Shown: one piece after another, positions 13,597 to 21,903 of the stretch
How the letters are laid out: each line of letters starts with the position of its first letter
Position numbering within the stretch: position 1 is the stretch's first letter
NCBI GenBank assembly: GCA_049291395.1
Contig: JBATPJ010000023.1
Coordinates: 1 to 33,634, forward strand
Source: JAPUDQ01 sp049291395
GTDB taxonomy: Bacteria; Patescibacteriota; Saccharimonadia; Saccharimonadales; Saccharimonadaceae
DNA: 33,634 bases
Reading direction: 5' to 3'
Program-made: the position numbers and the translations under genes
The notes under the pieces: model-generated
Told to the model about the DNA's origin: nothing
What the model saw: only the letters and a program-made list of their open reading frames with translations
Databases searched by the model: none

Positions 13597-14640
13597 ATGA
13601 AGGGTTTAAGTTCGGTGGGCGACTTCTTTGCGCTTGATATTGGCACAACCGCGGTTCGTGTGGTGCAACTATCGAAGGCCGGTTCAGTGTGGAATCTCAC
13701 CAAATACGCCTCAGTGCCTGTCGATATCAAGATATCGACGAGTGATGCCGTCGAAGATCAGCGCAAGCTTGCCGAGGTGATCACAACAGCGATCGGTCAG
13801 AGTGGTGTCAGGACGCGCAATGTTGTCCTCGGTATCCCGAGCAATCGTATGTTTGCAACTGTCGTCGAGCTACCAGATATGGCTCCAGCCGAGCTGGCCA
13901 GTACGATCAAATACCAGGCCGAGCAGTACATCCCGATGAGCCTCGATGAGGCAAAAGTCGACTGGGCAGTGCTTGGCAAGACCATCAACGATCCGACGAA
14001 AAACGAAGTCTTGATCGCGAGCGTGGCTAATACATTTTCCGAGCAGCGACTTGACCTCGTCGAAGGACTGGGACTCAACGTCATCGCGATCGAACCAGAC
14101 CCTGTCGCTATCTGCCGATCACTCTTGCCACAGGGCACCAAAGACGGCCACCTGATCGTTGATTTCGGCGATTTCTCATCAGATGTCGTCATGACGATGG
14201 GTGATGCGCCTCGTCTCGTTCGTTCGATCCCGACAGGCTATCGGTCGCTGACGAAAGCCGCCACGCAAAATCTCAATATCCAGGAACAGCAAGCCTCGCA
14301 GTTCCTGCTCAAGTTTGGTATCGATCCAAGCAAGCTCGAGGGGCAAATCGCTCGGGCACTTGAGAGTACTATCGATCAGTTCTCGGCTGAGCTCATCAAA
14401 TCAGTCAAGTTTTTCCAGACGAAGTATCCAGAAGTACCGGTCGTTAGTATCTTGCTATCAGGCTACGCAGCAACCATCCCGGGCATGAGCGAGTACCTGA
14501 CAGCAAAGATCGGCATCCCATCCCAGATGGCGACGCCGTGGCAGCGCGTCAGAGTCTCAAATGGTGATCAATCATCCTTGGCTTCGATATCGTCACAGTT
14601 TGCGGTCGTCGTAGGACTAGCCCAGAGGAGCGGTTCATGA
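13597..14640 (+). CDS. pilM: type IV pilus assembly protein PilM
   Basis: PilM is the actin-like cytoplasmic ATPase of the pilus inner-membrane platform; it binds the N-terminal tail of PilN. The 347 residues start with FFALDIGTTAVRVVQLSKAG, a typical nucleotide-binding phosphate-1 loop. Then come GIPSNRMFATVVELPDMAPA and IKYQAEQYIPMSLDEAKVDW (family signatures), VIAIEPDPVAICRSLLP, LIVDFGDFSSDVVMTMGDAP (phosphate-2) and SILLSGYAATIPGMSEYLTA (adenosine motif). Length and order are normal. It heads the operon pilM-N-O-x-pilB-pilT-pilC and overlaps pilN by four bases (ATGA). Confidence 0.95.
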   Translation: MKGLSSVGDFFALDIGTTAVRVVQLSKAGSVWNLTKYASVPVDIKISTSDAVEDQRKLAEVITTAIGQSGVRTRNVVLGIPSNRMFATVVELPDMAPAELASTIKYQAEQYIPMSLDEAKVDWAVLGKTINDPTKNEVLIASVANTFSEQRLDLVEGLGLNVIAIEPDPVAICRSLLPQGTKDGHLIVDFGDFSSDVVMTMGDAPRLVRSIPTGYRSLTKAATQNLNIQEQQASQFLLKFGIDPSKLEGQIARALESTIDQFSAELIKSVKFFQTKYPEVPVVSILLSGYAATIPGMSEYLTAKIGIPSQMATPWQRVRVSNGDQSSLASISSQFAVVVGLAQRSGS

Positions 14641-15359
14641 TCGAGCTCAACCTCCTACCTGATATCAAAAAAGAATTTATCCGTGCCCAGCGTACTCGCA
14701 ACAAAGTCATTGCCGGCGCTATCCTGGTGACAATCATTGCTGGTGGGCTACTCGCGCTTCTCGCCACATCGGTCTATGGTTTCCAAAATGTCTTGATCGG
14801 GAGCCTGAGAGATGATGTCAAAGCAAACCAAGCGAAACTGGCCGCAAAAGATGAGATCAACAAATACCTTGCGATCCAGAGTCAGCTTCAATTTGTCGAT
14901 CAAGTCGATGCCGGTAGGCAACAGTACGCCCGACTCTTTGACTACTTACTGCAGCTCAACCCTGCGCCACCGTCAAACGTGTCGCTCTACTCTGTGGCGC
15001 TGACCGATGCTGATACGACGATGCTGATCGACGGCTCAGCCAAGACATTTGAGGCGGTCAATAACTTCCGCTATACCCTCCAGGAAGCAAAGCTGAGCTA
15101 CAAACATGACGGCACAGAGGCTCAGGTCCCGATGTTTACGCAGGTAACGATTGATAATCCTTCGGTAAGTAACGAAAACGGTAAGCAGATAGCAGCGTTT
15201 CATATCACACTCGTCTTTACGCCTGAGGCATTTAATGCTACCAATACTGACTTCAAGATCATCGTACCAAAGCTGATCACCTCAAACGCCGACCAGAACA
15301 CGCCGAAGGATCTATTTATCGACCAGCCAGCGAAGGAGACGACTGATGGAAACCAGTAA
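14637..15359 (+). CDS. pilN: type IV pilus assembly protein PilN
   Basis: PilN is a bitopic inner-membrane protein linking PilM to PilO. The conserved PilM-binding tail MIELNLLPDIKKEF (family: INLLP) is at the extreme N-terminus. One membrane helix follows (KVIAGAILVTIIAGGLLALLA), then a coiled-coil (~60-95) and an alpha/beta periplasmic-type domain with YALFDYLLQLNPAPPSNVSL-like features. At 240 residues it is longer than the ~180-200 of proteobacterial PilN because of a C-terminal extension with a charged, Thr/Asp-rich tail. GAGGAG precedes the start, which overlaps pilM. Confidence 0.9.
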   Translation: MIELNLLPDIKKEFIRAQRTRNKVIAGAILVTIIAGGLLALLATSVYGFQNVLIGSLRDDVKANQAKLAAKDEINKYLAIQSQLQFVDQVDAGRQQYARLFDYLLQLNPAPPSNVSLYSVALTDADTTMLIDGSAKTFEAVNNFRYTLQEAKLSYKHDGTEAQVPMFTQVTIDNPSVSNENGKQIAAFHITLVFTPEAFNATNTDFKIIVPKLITSNADQNTPKDLFIDQPAKETTDGNQ

Positions 15360-16029
15360 ACCAGCTGTCACCGGCTTTAAGAAGCGCCAGCAAATCCAGC
15401 AGGCCAATCGCGTTGTTTTCATCTGGGTGACGATTGCGGCAGCGGCCCTCGCGATTACGGTTGTGATGGCACAGTTTATGGTCAAGCAGTTCATGTTCAA
15501 CAATGTGGTTATCGGTGCCGAGGTCAAAGCAAACAGCACGGTGCAAAAAAACATCACAGTATACGATTCGCTCAAATCAGAGGTAGCCAAGCTCTACTCA
15601 AACCCAATGCTCGGTAAGCTCAAAGCTGACCCATCGGACACTGCGCTGCAGGTGGTGATCGATGCCATGCCGACTGAAGATGACCGTGTTGCACTACTGG
15701 CTTCGCTTCAGCAAATTATCTTTGCAAAGTCGGGAGTACACGTCGAGGCTATCTCGTTTAATGATGTCGCCGCTACACCTAGTGCTGCGACGCCGGGTAC
15801 GTCGGCCAGCAGCGGTGTTATCGCAATTCCGTTTACGGCAAAGGTGACGGGCAATTACGACTCGATCAAGCAACTTCTTGTCGACCTCAATCATTCAATT
15901 CGTCCGATCAAAGTCACTAGTCTTAAGATTACTGGGGCGAGTAACTCGATGACGGCAGAATTGGAAGCTGAGACGTACTTTGCGGCACCTGATACGGTAG
16001 ATCTGAAACAGGAGACGAAGAAACCATAA
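15346..16029 (+). CDS. pilO: PilO-like pilus platform protein
   Basis: The position directly after pilN and the architecture identify it. There is a basic N-terminus, one membrane helix (VVFIWVTIAAAALAITVVMA), a predicted coiled coil (VKANSTVQKNITVYDSLKSE), then a ferredoxin-like outer domain ending in VTSLKITGASNSMTAELEAE, the typical last strands of PilO. Sequence similarity to classical PilO is weak, as usual in this family. It overlaps pilN by 14 nt and has AAGGAG at 15333-15338. A Ser/Ala/Thr-rich loop (ATPSAATPGTSASSG) interrupts the domain. Confidence 0.78.
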   Translation: METSKPAVTGFKKRQQIQQANRVVFIWVTIAAAALAITVVMAQFMVKQFMFNNVVIGAEVKANSTVQKNITVYDSLKSEVAKLYSNPMLGKLKADPSDTALQVVIDAMPTEDDRVALLASLQQIIFAKSGVHVEAISFNDVAATPSAATPGTSASSGVIAIPFTAKVTGNYDSIKQLLVDLNHSIRPIKVTSLKITGASNSMTAELEAETYFAAPDTVDLKQETKKP

Positions 16030-16277
16030 TGAAAAAGGATGAAATAGCACTTCTCGTCCTGATCGTCGGCATCGTTGCTCTTGGAAGTTACTTCCTGGTG
16101 AAGAGTTTTGTGGCAGATGCTACGCCCAAATCGGTCAGCGTCGATGTAGCTAAAGAGCTGTCGTCGACGGTCATTGCGCCCAACAAAGATATTTTTGCCG
16201 AAGGGAACTACAACCCTACCATCAAGATCAAGATTGGCGATCAGACGAACCAACAAATATTTAATAATGCGCAGTAG
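16029..16277 (+). CDS. small single-span membrane protein in the pilus operon (PilP position)
   Basis: 82 residues: short cytoplasmic end, one membrane helix (ALLVLIVGIVALGSYFLVKS, ~7-26) and a ~55-residue outside part (VDVAKELSSTVIAPNKDIFA, NPTIKIKIGD). It overlaps pilO by one base (TAATG) and precedes pilB by 5 nt, so it is surely co-expressed. In classical systems this slot holds the lipoprotein PilP, but this protein has no lipobox and no HR domain; a monoderm substitute is possible (inference). Confidence 0.8.
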   Translation: MKKDEIALLVLIVGIVALGSYFLVKSFVADATPKSVSVDVAKELSSTVIAPNKDIFAEGNYNPTIKIKIGDQTNQQIFNNAQ

Positions 16278-16282
16278 GCACC

Positions 16283-18067
16283 ATGTCAGTCCTTACTGAA
16301 GATCTCCAAAAAAAACTCGAGGACGAGCTCGTCGAAGAAAAGCTCGTCGATCTGGCGAAGCTCGATGAGTTTCGTCACAAGGCGACTACCGAGAACAAAG
16401 CCGTCATTGAGCTCCTTGTCTCCGAAAAAGTCATCACCGATGAGGTGCTGACAAAACATATCGCCTCGGTCTCTGGCGTGCCATATGTCAATCTCTCGAG
16501 TGCTCAGATCGATGTCAAAGTCTTGGATCTCTTACCGGCTGACATTGCCGAACGCTATATGGCCGTCCCACTCGGTGAGATGAGCAAACGTCTGGCTGTC
16601 GCGATGCTTGATGCGAACAACGTCCAGGCGGTGGATTTCCTGAGTAACAAGATCCAGCGACCGCTCAAAGTTTATATGGCGAGCGAAGCTGGCATCCGCA
16701 ACGTGCTTAGCCAGTATCACACTGACCTTGAAGGCGGCGTCAGTGATGCGGTCAAGACGGCAACGGTCGAAGAAGCCGCTGCCCAGAAAGCTTCTCTCGG
16801 CGACGGACAGGATATCAAGACGATAGTCCAGGATTCGCCGATCTCACGGGCGCTCAGCACTATCCTTGAATACGCCGTGCGATCACGAGCATCAGATATT
16901 CACGTCGAGCCACTTGAGGACGCGCTTAAGATCCGCTGTCGTATCGACGGTGTGCTGCGTGAAGTGATGAAGCTACCAAAGAGTATCGAGCCAGCGTTGA
17001 TATCACGTATCAAAATCCTCAGCAACCTCAAGATCGATGAGCACCGCATCCCACAGGATGGCCAGTTTGCTGTCCATGCTGCCGATAAAGACGTCGACCT
17101 GCGTATCGCGATCAGCCCGGTGGTATGGGGTGAGCAGGTAGTTATCCGTCTGCTCGACAAATCAGGCTCATCATTCAAACTCGAAGAGATGGGCTATGCT
17201 GGACGTGCCCTCCGGGCGATTCGTAAAGGTGTCCACAAACCAAATGGTATGATTTTGACCTCTGGCCCGACTGGTTCTGGTAAGTCAACCAGCCTCTACG
17301 CACTTGTCCAGGAAATTTTCGATGATTCGATCAATATCGTGACTCTCGAGGATCCGGTGGAGTATAAGATGTCAGGGGTCAACCAGATTCAGGTGAACGC
17401 CGAGGTCGGGCTGACATTTGCGAGTGGTCTTCGCTCGATCCTGCGTCAAGACCCGAACGTCGTGATGGTCGGAGAGATTCGTGATGCCGAGACGGCCAAT
17501 CTCGCCGTGCAGGCTAGCCTGACCGGGCACCTTGTCTTTAGTACCCTCCACACCAACTCCGCTGCGGGTGTCTTGCCGCGTCTGCTCGATATGGGTATCG
17601 AGCCGTTTTTGATCGCCAGCACCGTAAACACGGTCATCGGTCAGCGTCTGGTACGCCGTATCTCTGAGAAGAATCAGCCGTATCAGTCGGATGAGCTCGA
17701 GACGAAGAGTATTCAGGAGACTGTCGGGATGATACTACCGAAAGATGCGGTGAGTATGCCGAAGATAGCAGAGGATATCGGATACAAAACGCTTCCGCTT
17801 AGCACCCAAGTCTCGTATAATTTAGTGAAGGGGATCGATAGCCCCAAGACACCCGGTGGCTACAAAGGTCGCATGGGGTTGTACGAGGTCATGGACGTGT
17901 CGGAGACTATCCAGAGTCTGATTGTGAAGCATGCCACGAGTGCCGAGATCCAGCGCCAGGCGATGCTAGAAGGCATGGTGACGATGCGCCAAGATGGCTA
18001 TATGAAAGCACTGCAAGGCATGACGACGCTTGAAGAAGTTAACCGAGTCGCCGCCAATATGGCGTAG
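16283..18067 (+). CDS. pilB: type IV pilus extension ATPase PilB
   Basis: PilB is the hexameric ATPase driving pilin polymerisation. In 594 residues one sees the N-terminal MshEN-like domain (SGVPYVNLSSAQIDVKVLDL, LPADIAERYMAVPL), then ASDIHVEPLEDALKIRCRID, the Walker A box GPTGSGKST (~328-336), the Asp box (VTLEDPVEYKMSGVNQIQVN), Walker B (RQDPNVVMVGEIRDAETANL) and His box (TGHLVFSTLHTNSAAGVLPR). The C-terminal subdomain keeps GYKGRMGLYEVMDVSE, but the tetracysteine zinc motif found in many PilB/GspE proteins is absent. The ATG has no strong ribosome site and probably relies on coupling with the upstream gene, 5 nt away. Confidence 0.96.
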   Translation: MSVLTEDLQKKLEDELVEEKLVDLAKLDEFRHKATTENKAVIELLVSEKVITDEVLTKHIASVSGVPYVNLSSAQIDVKVLDLLPADIAERYMAVPLGEMSKRLAVAMLDANNVQAVDFLSNKIQRPLKVYMASEAGIRNVLSQYHTDLEGGVSDAVKTATVEEAAAQKASLGDGQDIKTIVQDSPISRALSTILEYAVRSRASDIHVEPLEDALKIRCRIDGVLREVMKLPKSIEPALISRIKILSNLKIDEHRIPQDGQFAVHAADKDVDLRIAISPVVWGEQVVIRLLDKSGSSFKLEEMGYAGRALRAIRKGVHKPNGMILTSGPTGSGKSTSLYALVQEIFDDSINIVTLEDPVEYKMSGVNQIQVNAEVGLTFASGLRSILRQDPNVVMVGEIRDAETANLAVQASLTGHLVFSTLHTNSAAGVLPRLLDMGIEPFLIASTVNTVIGQRLVRRISEKNQPYQSDELETKSIQETVGMILPKDAVSMPKIAEDIGYKTLPLSTQVSYNLVKGIDSPKTPGGYKGRMGLYEVMDVSETIQSLIVKHATSAEIQRQAMLEGMVTMRQDGYMKALQGMTTLEEVNRVAANMA

Positions 18068-18088
18068 TAACGATAAAAGGGGAGGCAT

Positions 18089-19162
18089 ATGCAACCACAA
18101 CCAGAACTACGAATCGAACTCCTCCTCGAGGATGTCATCCGCAAGCGCGCGAGTGACCTTCATATTCAGATCGGTTTACCGCCGATGCTGAGGATCGATG
18201 GATCGCTGGTACCAATCCCGGGTTTTCAGCCGCTAACTGCCGAAGAGCTCGAGAAGCTCGTCTTTGCCATCCTCGACGAAGATCAGCAGCAGATACTGCT
18301 CAAAGACAAAGAGTTTGACTTCAGCTTTGCTTTCGGCGACCTCGGTCGTTTCCGTGTGAATGCCTTTCATGAGCGGGGTAACCTCGCCGCAGCGCTGCGT
18401 CTCATCCCAAACGAGATCAAGACGATCACCGAGCTCGGTATGCCGAACATCGTGAACAATTTCGCCGCCTATCCGCGCGGCCTGGTGCTGGTGACTGGTC
18501 CGACCGGGTCGGGCAAATCGACGACACTAGCAGCACTAGTCGACAAGATCAACACCGAGAAATCACATCATATCATCACCATCGAGGATCCAATCGAGTT
18601 TACGCACAAGAGCAAGAAGTCAGTCATCGTCCAGCGTGAAGTTCACTATGACACGTATTCCTTCTCAGCAGCACTCCGTAGTTCGCTCCGTCAGGACCCA
18701 GATGTCGTGCTGATCGGTGAGATGCGTGACCTGGAGACGATCTCGGCCGCGATCACCATCGCTGAGACCGGACACTTGGTCTTCGCGACCCTGCATACGA
18801 ACTCCGCCGCCCAGTCGATCGATCGTATGGTCGATGTCTTCCCACCACACCAACAGCCACAGATTCGCGCACAGCTAGCTAATATCCTTATGGCAATTTG
18901 TTCGCAGCGTCTCGTGCCATCGATCGGTGGTGGTCGGACAGTTGCGGCTGAGATCCTCGTGGCGACGCCTGCGGTGCGCAACATCATCCGTGAAGGCAAG
19001 AGCCATCAGCTTGATGCCGTCATCCAGACAGGTGTCGACCAAGGGATGCAATCGATGGATAAGACACTTGTCGGGCTGGTGCAAGGCGGTACGATCACTA
19101 TCGATGAAGCGCGCAACTATGCCGTCGATCTCGGTGAATTTGATCGGATGATGAGGGGCTAA
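18089..19162 (+). CDS. pilT: type IV pilus retraction ATPase PilT
   Basis: PilT drives pilus depolymerisation and so twitching and DNA uptake. The 357 residues carry ASDLHIQIGLPPMLRIDGSL, Walker A GPTGSGKSTTLAALVDKINT, the Asp box (IITIEDPIEFTHKSKKSVIV), Walker B (RQDPDVVLIGEMRDLETISA), the His box (TGHLVFATLHTNSAAQSIDR), and the PilT-specific C-terminal helix (VRNIIREGKSHQLDAVIQTG, related to the AIRE motif). Start chosen from AAAGGGGAGG five bases upstream of the ATG. It ends in the TAATG overlap with pilC. Presence of both PilB and PilT implies dynamic, retractable pili. Confidence 0.96.
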   Translation: MQPQPELRIELLLEDVIRKRASDLHIQIGLPPMLRIDGSLVPIPGFQPLTAEELEKLVFAILDEDQQQILLKDKEFDFSFAFGDLGRFRVNAFHERGNLAAALRLIPNEIKTITELGMPNIVNNFAAYPRGLVLVTGPTGSGKSTTLAALVDKINTEKSHHIITIEDPIEFTHKSKKSVIVQREVHYDTYSFSAALRSSLRQDPDVVLIGEMRDLETISAAITIAETGHLVFATLHTNSAAQSIDRMVDVFPPHQQPQIRAQLANILMAICSQRLVPSIGGGRTVAAEILVATPAVRNIIREGKSHQLDAVIQTGVDQGMQSMDKTLVGLVQGGTITIDEARNYAVDLGEFDRMMRG

Positions 19163-20376
19163 TGCTAGAGTTTAACTACACAGCGCGCGATCGGGCCAGC
19201 AACAAGCAGGTCTATTCGACGGTCAAAGCTGAGTCGGAGAAGGCGGCCGCCAAACTCCTCATGGACCAGGGGTTGGTACCTCTCAAGATCACCGAAAAAA
19301 GCGATGATGGCAATTTCCTCGCTGGCCTCCAAAACCGCGTGACGGTCAAAGACCGCATCGTCTTCACACGGCAGCTGGCGACACTGATCAACGCAGGGTT
19401 GCCTCTATCTCAAAGTCTTCATACGGTGCGTGACCAGACGGCAAACAAGAAGCTCCAGTCGGTCGCACAAGATATCATCAGTAGTATCGAAGGCGGTTCA
19501 TCGCTGTCGAATGCGTTTGCGAAGCACCCCGAGGTCTTCAACGACGTCTTTCTCGCGCTGGTGACGGCTGGTGAGGCATCAGGTACGCTCGATAAGGCGC
19601 TTGAACGCATCGCTGATCAGCAAGAGAAAGATGCCGAGGTGATGAGCAAGGTGAAGGGTGCGATGATGTATCCGTTGATCGTGAGTTTTGTGATGGTTGG
19701 TGTCATCATCTTTATGCTTGTAACGGTGGTGCCTCAGGTGGGGCGGCTCTACAAAGATCTCCACCAAGAGTTACCGGTATTGACGAAGATCATGGTGGGG
19801 ATGGCTGATTTTGTGCAGCATTTTTGGTATATCGTCATCATCGCGGTTGGCCTACTGGCCTACTTCGGCAAAAACTGGCTCAAGACGACCAGTGGTCGTA
19901 GCGCGGCAGATAGCTTCAAGCTCAATGTACCGCTGTTTGGACAGCTTTTCCGCAAGCTCTACATGGCGCGATTTGCTCGTACGGCCGAGACGCTGATGAA
20001 TACCGGGGTACCGATGCTTGAGACCCTGAGCATTACCAAACGGGCGGTTAACAATGTACACGTTTCTGGTAGTATCGAGCGTGCTGCAGAGAAGGTCAAA
20101 GGCGGCAAGGCGCTTTCACTGGCGCTCAAGAGTGAGGATTATATACTGCCTCTCGTGCCGCAGATGATTAGCATCGGCGAGCAGTCAGGTGGCATCGACG
20201 CCATGCTTGGCAAAGCTGCGACGTTTTACGAGAACGAGCTCGATCAGACGATCAAATCTATCTCGACATTGATCGAGCCAATCATGATGGTGGCGCTGGC
20301 CGGTGTCGCTGGTGTCATGATCGGGGCAGTGCTCTTTCCGATCTACGCGCTCGTCGGTAACGGTGCTATTCGATAG
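19162..20376 (+). CDS. pilC: type IV pilus platform protein PilC (GspF family)
   Basis: PilC is the polytopic inner-membrane protein on which the pilus rotates during assembly. The 404 residues hold two homologous T2SSF domains: first VTVKDRIVFTRQLATLINAG, with LVTAGEASGTLDKALERIAD, then MARFARTAETLMNTGVPMLE with MISIGEQSGGIDAMLGKAAT. Membrane helices are near 170-195 (MMYPLIVSFVMVGVIIFMLV), 215-235 and at the end (PIMMVALAGVAGVMIGAVLF). Length is typical. It is the last gene of the pilM operon; no terminator is seen in the ~100-nt gap before the pilin gene, which has its own promoter. Confidence 0.95.
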   Translation: MLEFNYTARDRASNKQVYSTVKAESEKAAAKLLMDQGLVPLKITEKSDDGNFLAGLQNRVTVKDRIVFTRQLATLINAGLPLSQSLHTVRDQTANKKLQSVAQDIISSIEGGSSLSNAFAKHPEVFNDVFLALVTAGEASGTLDKALERIADQQEKDAEVMSKVKGAMMYPLIVSFVMVGVIIFMLVTVVPQVGRLYKDLHQELPVLTKIMVGMADFVQHFWYIVIIAVGLLAYFGKNWLKTTSGRSAADSFKLNVPLFGQLFRKLYMARFARTAETLMNTGVPMLETLSITKRAVNNVHVSGSIERAAEKVKGGKALSLALKSEDYILPLVPQMISIGEQSGGIDAMLGKAATFYENELDQTIKSISTLIEPIMMVALAGVAGVMIGAVLFPIYALVGNGAIR

Positions 20377-20392
20377 CAGAGTAAGATTCCGC

Positions 20393-20422
20393 TTGTGTTT
20401 TTATGAGCATTGACGTTATAAT
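20393..20422 (+). promoter_or_regulatory. promoter of the major pilin gene
   Basis: TTGTGT (20393-20398), 18-nt spacer, TATAAT (20417-20422). Start near 20430 with a ~46-nt leader and a strong site AAAGGGTGGG ahead of the ATG. A separate promoter, strong ribosome site and terminator fit a highly expressed structural pilin. Confidence 0.65.
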
Positions 20423-20475
20423 CAAGACATATTAACAACTAATTCGTTCTTAAGTTATAACCGAAAGGGTGGGAC

Positions 20476-20958
20476 ATGAACACAACGAGAACAAAAGGCT
20501 TTACGATCATCGAGGTTGTCCTCGTGCTGGCAATCGCCGGTCTGATCTTCCTGATGGTCTTCATCGCGCTACCTGCGCTACAGAAAGGCCAGCGTGATAC
20601 ACAGCGCCGTCAAGACTTGAGCCGTTTTGCATCACAGATTGCTCAATATCAGGCTAACAACAAAGGCTCAATCCCAAGAGGGGCTGCTGCAGGTGACTGT
20701 ACTGCCGCCGCTGGAAACGTTGCAAAATTTGTAACCGACTATATGACTGCAGGTGGCCAGCAGTGGAACGACCCACAATCTGGGAGTACCTACACATGTG
20801 TAAGTCCAGCTGGGGCTGAACCAACTGCATCTGGTTCGTACTACTACAAATCAGGTTATATATGTAACGGGGAAGCAGTAACCGCAGGTACGGGACGTAA
20901 CTTTGCGATCGTGACTAAACTTGAGGGATCAGGTTCGGCTTGTATCGACAATAAGTAG
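20476..20958 (+). CDS. pilA: type IV pilin (probable major pilin)
   Basis: A short basic leader MNTTRTKG is followed by the class III signal cut after Gly8: FTIIEVVLVLAIAGLIFLMV, with Glu at mature position 5. The remaining helix carries QRRQDLSRFASQIAQYQANN, and the globular part has two Cys pairs (GDCTAAAGN, STYTCVSPAG, GYICNGEAV, SACIDNK), consistent with disulfide-stapled loops. At 160 residues it has standard pilin size. Its own promoter, a strong ribosome site and a terminator right after it single it out from the four other prepilin-like genes further down as the likely major subunit. Confidence 0.88.
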   Translation: MNTTRTKGFTIIEVVLVLAIAGLIFLMVFIALPALQKGQRDTQRRQDLSRFASQIAQYQANNKGSIPRGAAAGDCTAAAGNVAKFVTDYMTAGGQQWNDPQSGSTYTCVSPAGAEPTASGSYYYKSGYICNGEAVTAGTGRNFAIVTKLEGSGSACIDNK

Positions 20959-20975
20959 CTAGATACATCGACGAT

Positions 20976-21008
20976 AAAATACCCTTTTTTCGCAGGAAGG
21001 GTATTTTT
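20976..21008 (+). terminator. rho-independent terminator after the pilin gene
   Basis: A perfect 11-bp stem AAAATACCCTT (20976-20986) with AAGGGTATTTT (20997-21007), a 10-nt loop and a T-rich 3' side. It is 17 nt after the pilin stop. Confidence 0.85.
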
Positions 21009-21020
21009 ATGATGTGTTAT

Positions 21021-21029
21021 CTGCTAGCA
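21021..21029 (+). promoter_or_regulatory. extended -10 before pilD, leaderless
   Basis: TGC followed by TAGCAT (21024-21029); the box ends 8 nt before the ATG at 21038. Confidence 0.4.
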
Positions 21030-21037
21030 TAAGGGAC

Positions 21038-21847
21038 ATGGATCAGACGCTAATTATCGTGATACTGGGGCTTTTGGGGCTGTGCTTTGGCAGCTTCGTC
21101 AATGCTCTCGTCTGGAGGCTGCACAAGGGCCGTGACTTCGTCGCTGAGCGATCCGAGTGTACGCACTGTCATCATGTGCTTGCTTGGTATGATCTCGTAC
21201 CGGTGCTTAGCTGGGTAGCACTGCGTGGGCGATGTCGCTACTGTCACAAAAAGATCGATGACAGTCCAATCGTTGAGCTCGGAGTCGCGGTACTTTTTGT
21301 CGTATCGTATCTCTTCTGGCCATTTACGCCCTGGACGACGCTGACGATGTCGATGTTTGCGATCTGGCTGGTCTCTCTCGTCATACTCGCGGCACTGACT
21401 CTCTATGATTTGAAGTGGCAGCTGCTGCTCGATAAGCTGGTCTTTCCGCTCATCGGCCTCGGTATCGTGCTCGGTTGGCTGCGGTTTTATGGATACGAAG
21501 GGCTCGGTGTGGTCGGTGCGCTGCTCCAGATGATCGCCGGTGTTGCGATCATCTCTGGGCTGTATCTCGCACTGCACCTCATATCGCATGGTCGCTGGGT
21601 TGGGTTTGGCGATGTCAAGCTCAATGTCTTCATCGGTCTTATCCTGGGCTGGCAAGGTGCGCTGCTAGCACTCTTTATGGCGAATCTTCTCGGGGTCATC
21701 GTTGTCCTGCCAGGTCTCGTCATGCAGAAGATAACGCCCAGATCGCGTATCCCATTCGGTCCGTTTTTGATCGCCGCTTGTATTATCACGCTTCTTTTTG
21801 GTCGTTATATCATCGATTGGTACATGCATAGCTTGCTTGGTCTGTGA
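21038..21847 (+). CDS. pilD: prepilin peptidase / N-methyltransferase PilD
   Basis: PilD cuts the class III signal peptides of pilins and methylates the new N-terminus. The 269 residues show LCFGSFVNALVWRLHKGRDF, a zinc-binding pair CTHC ... CRYC (ERSECTHCHHVLAWYDLVPV and GRCRYCHKKIDDSPIVELG), and two catalytic Asp sites: LTLYDLKWQLLLDKL and VGFGDVKLNVFIGLILG (the GxGD motif of the A24 aspartic family). About seven membrane helices are visible. The ATG at 21038 gives the normal MDQTLIIVILG start; a GTG further upstream is less likely. It follows the pilin terminator and precedes the minor pilin group. Confidence 0.95.
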   Translation: MDQTLIIVILGLLGLCFGSFVNALVWRLHKGRDFVAERSECTHCHHVLAWYDLVPVLSWVALRGRCRYCHKKIDDSPIVELGVAVLFVVSYLFWPFTPWTTLTMSMFAIWLVSLVILAALTLYDLKWQLLLDKLVFPLIGLGIVLGWLRFYGYEGLGVVGALLQMIAGVAIISGLYLALHLISHGRWVGFGDVKLNVFIGLILGWQGALLALFMANLLGVIVVLPGLVMQKITPRSRIPFGPFLIAACIITLLFGRYIIDWYMHSLLGL

Positions 21848-21887
21848 CCTCACGTGCTTCCTGCTTCCATCTTGTCCCTCGATGCCC

Positions 21888-21893
21888 TATAAT
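21888..21893 (+). promoter_or_regulatory. -10 box TATAAT before the minor pilin cluster
   Basis: Consensus TATAAT ends 10 nt before the ATG at 21904, with no Shine-Dalgarno; probably leaderless start of the minor pilin operon (21904-25095). Confidence 0.5.
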
Positions 21894-21903
21894 CATAATC
21901 AAG

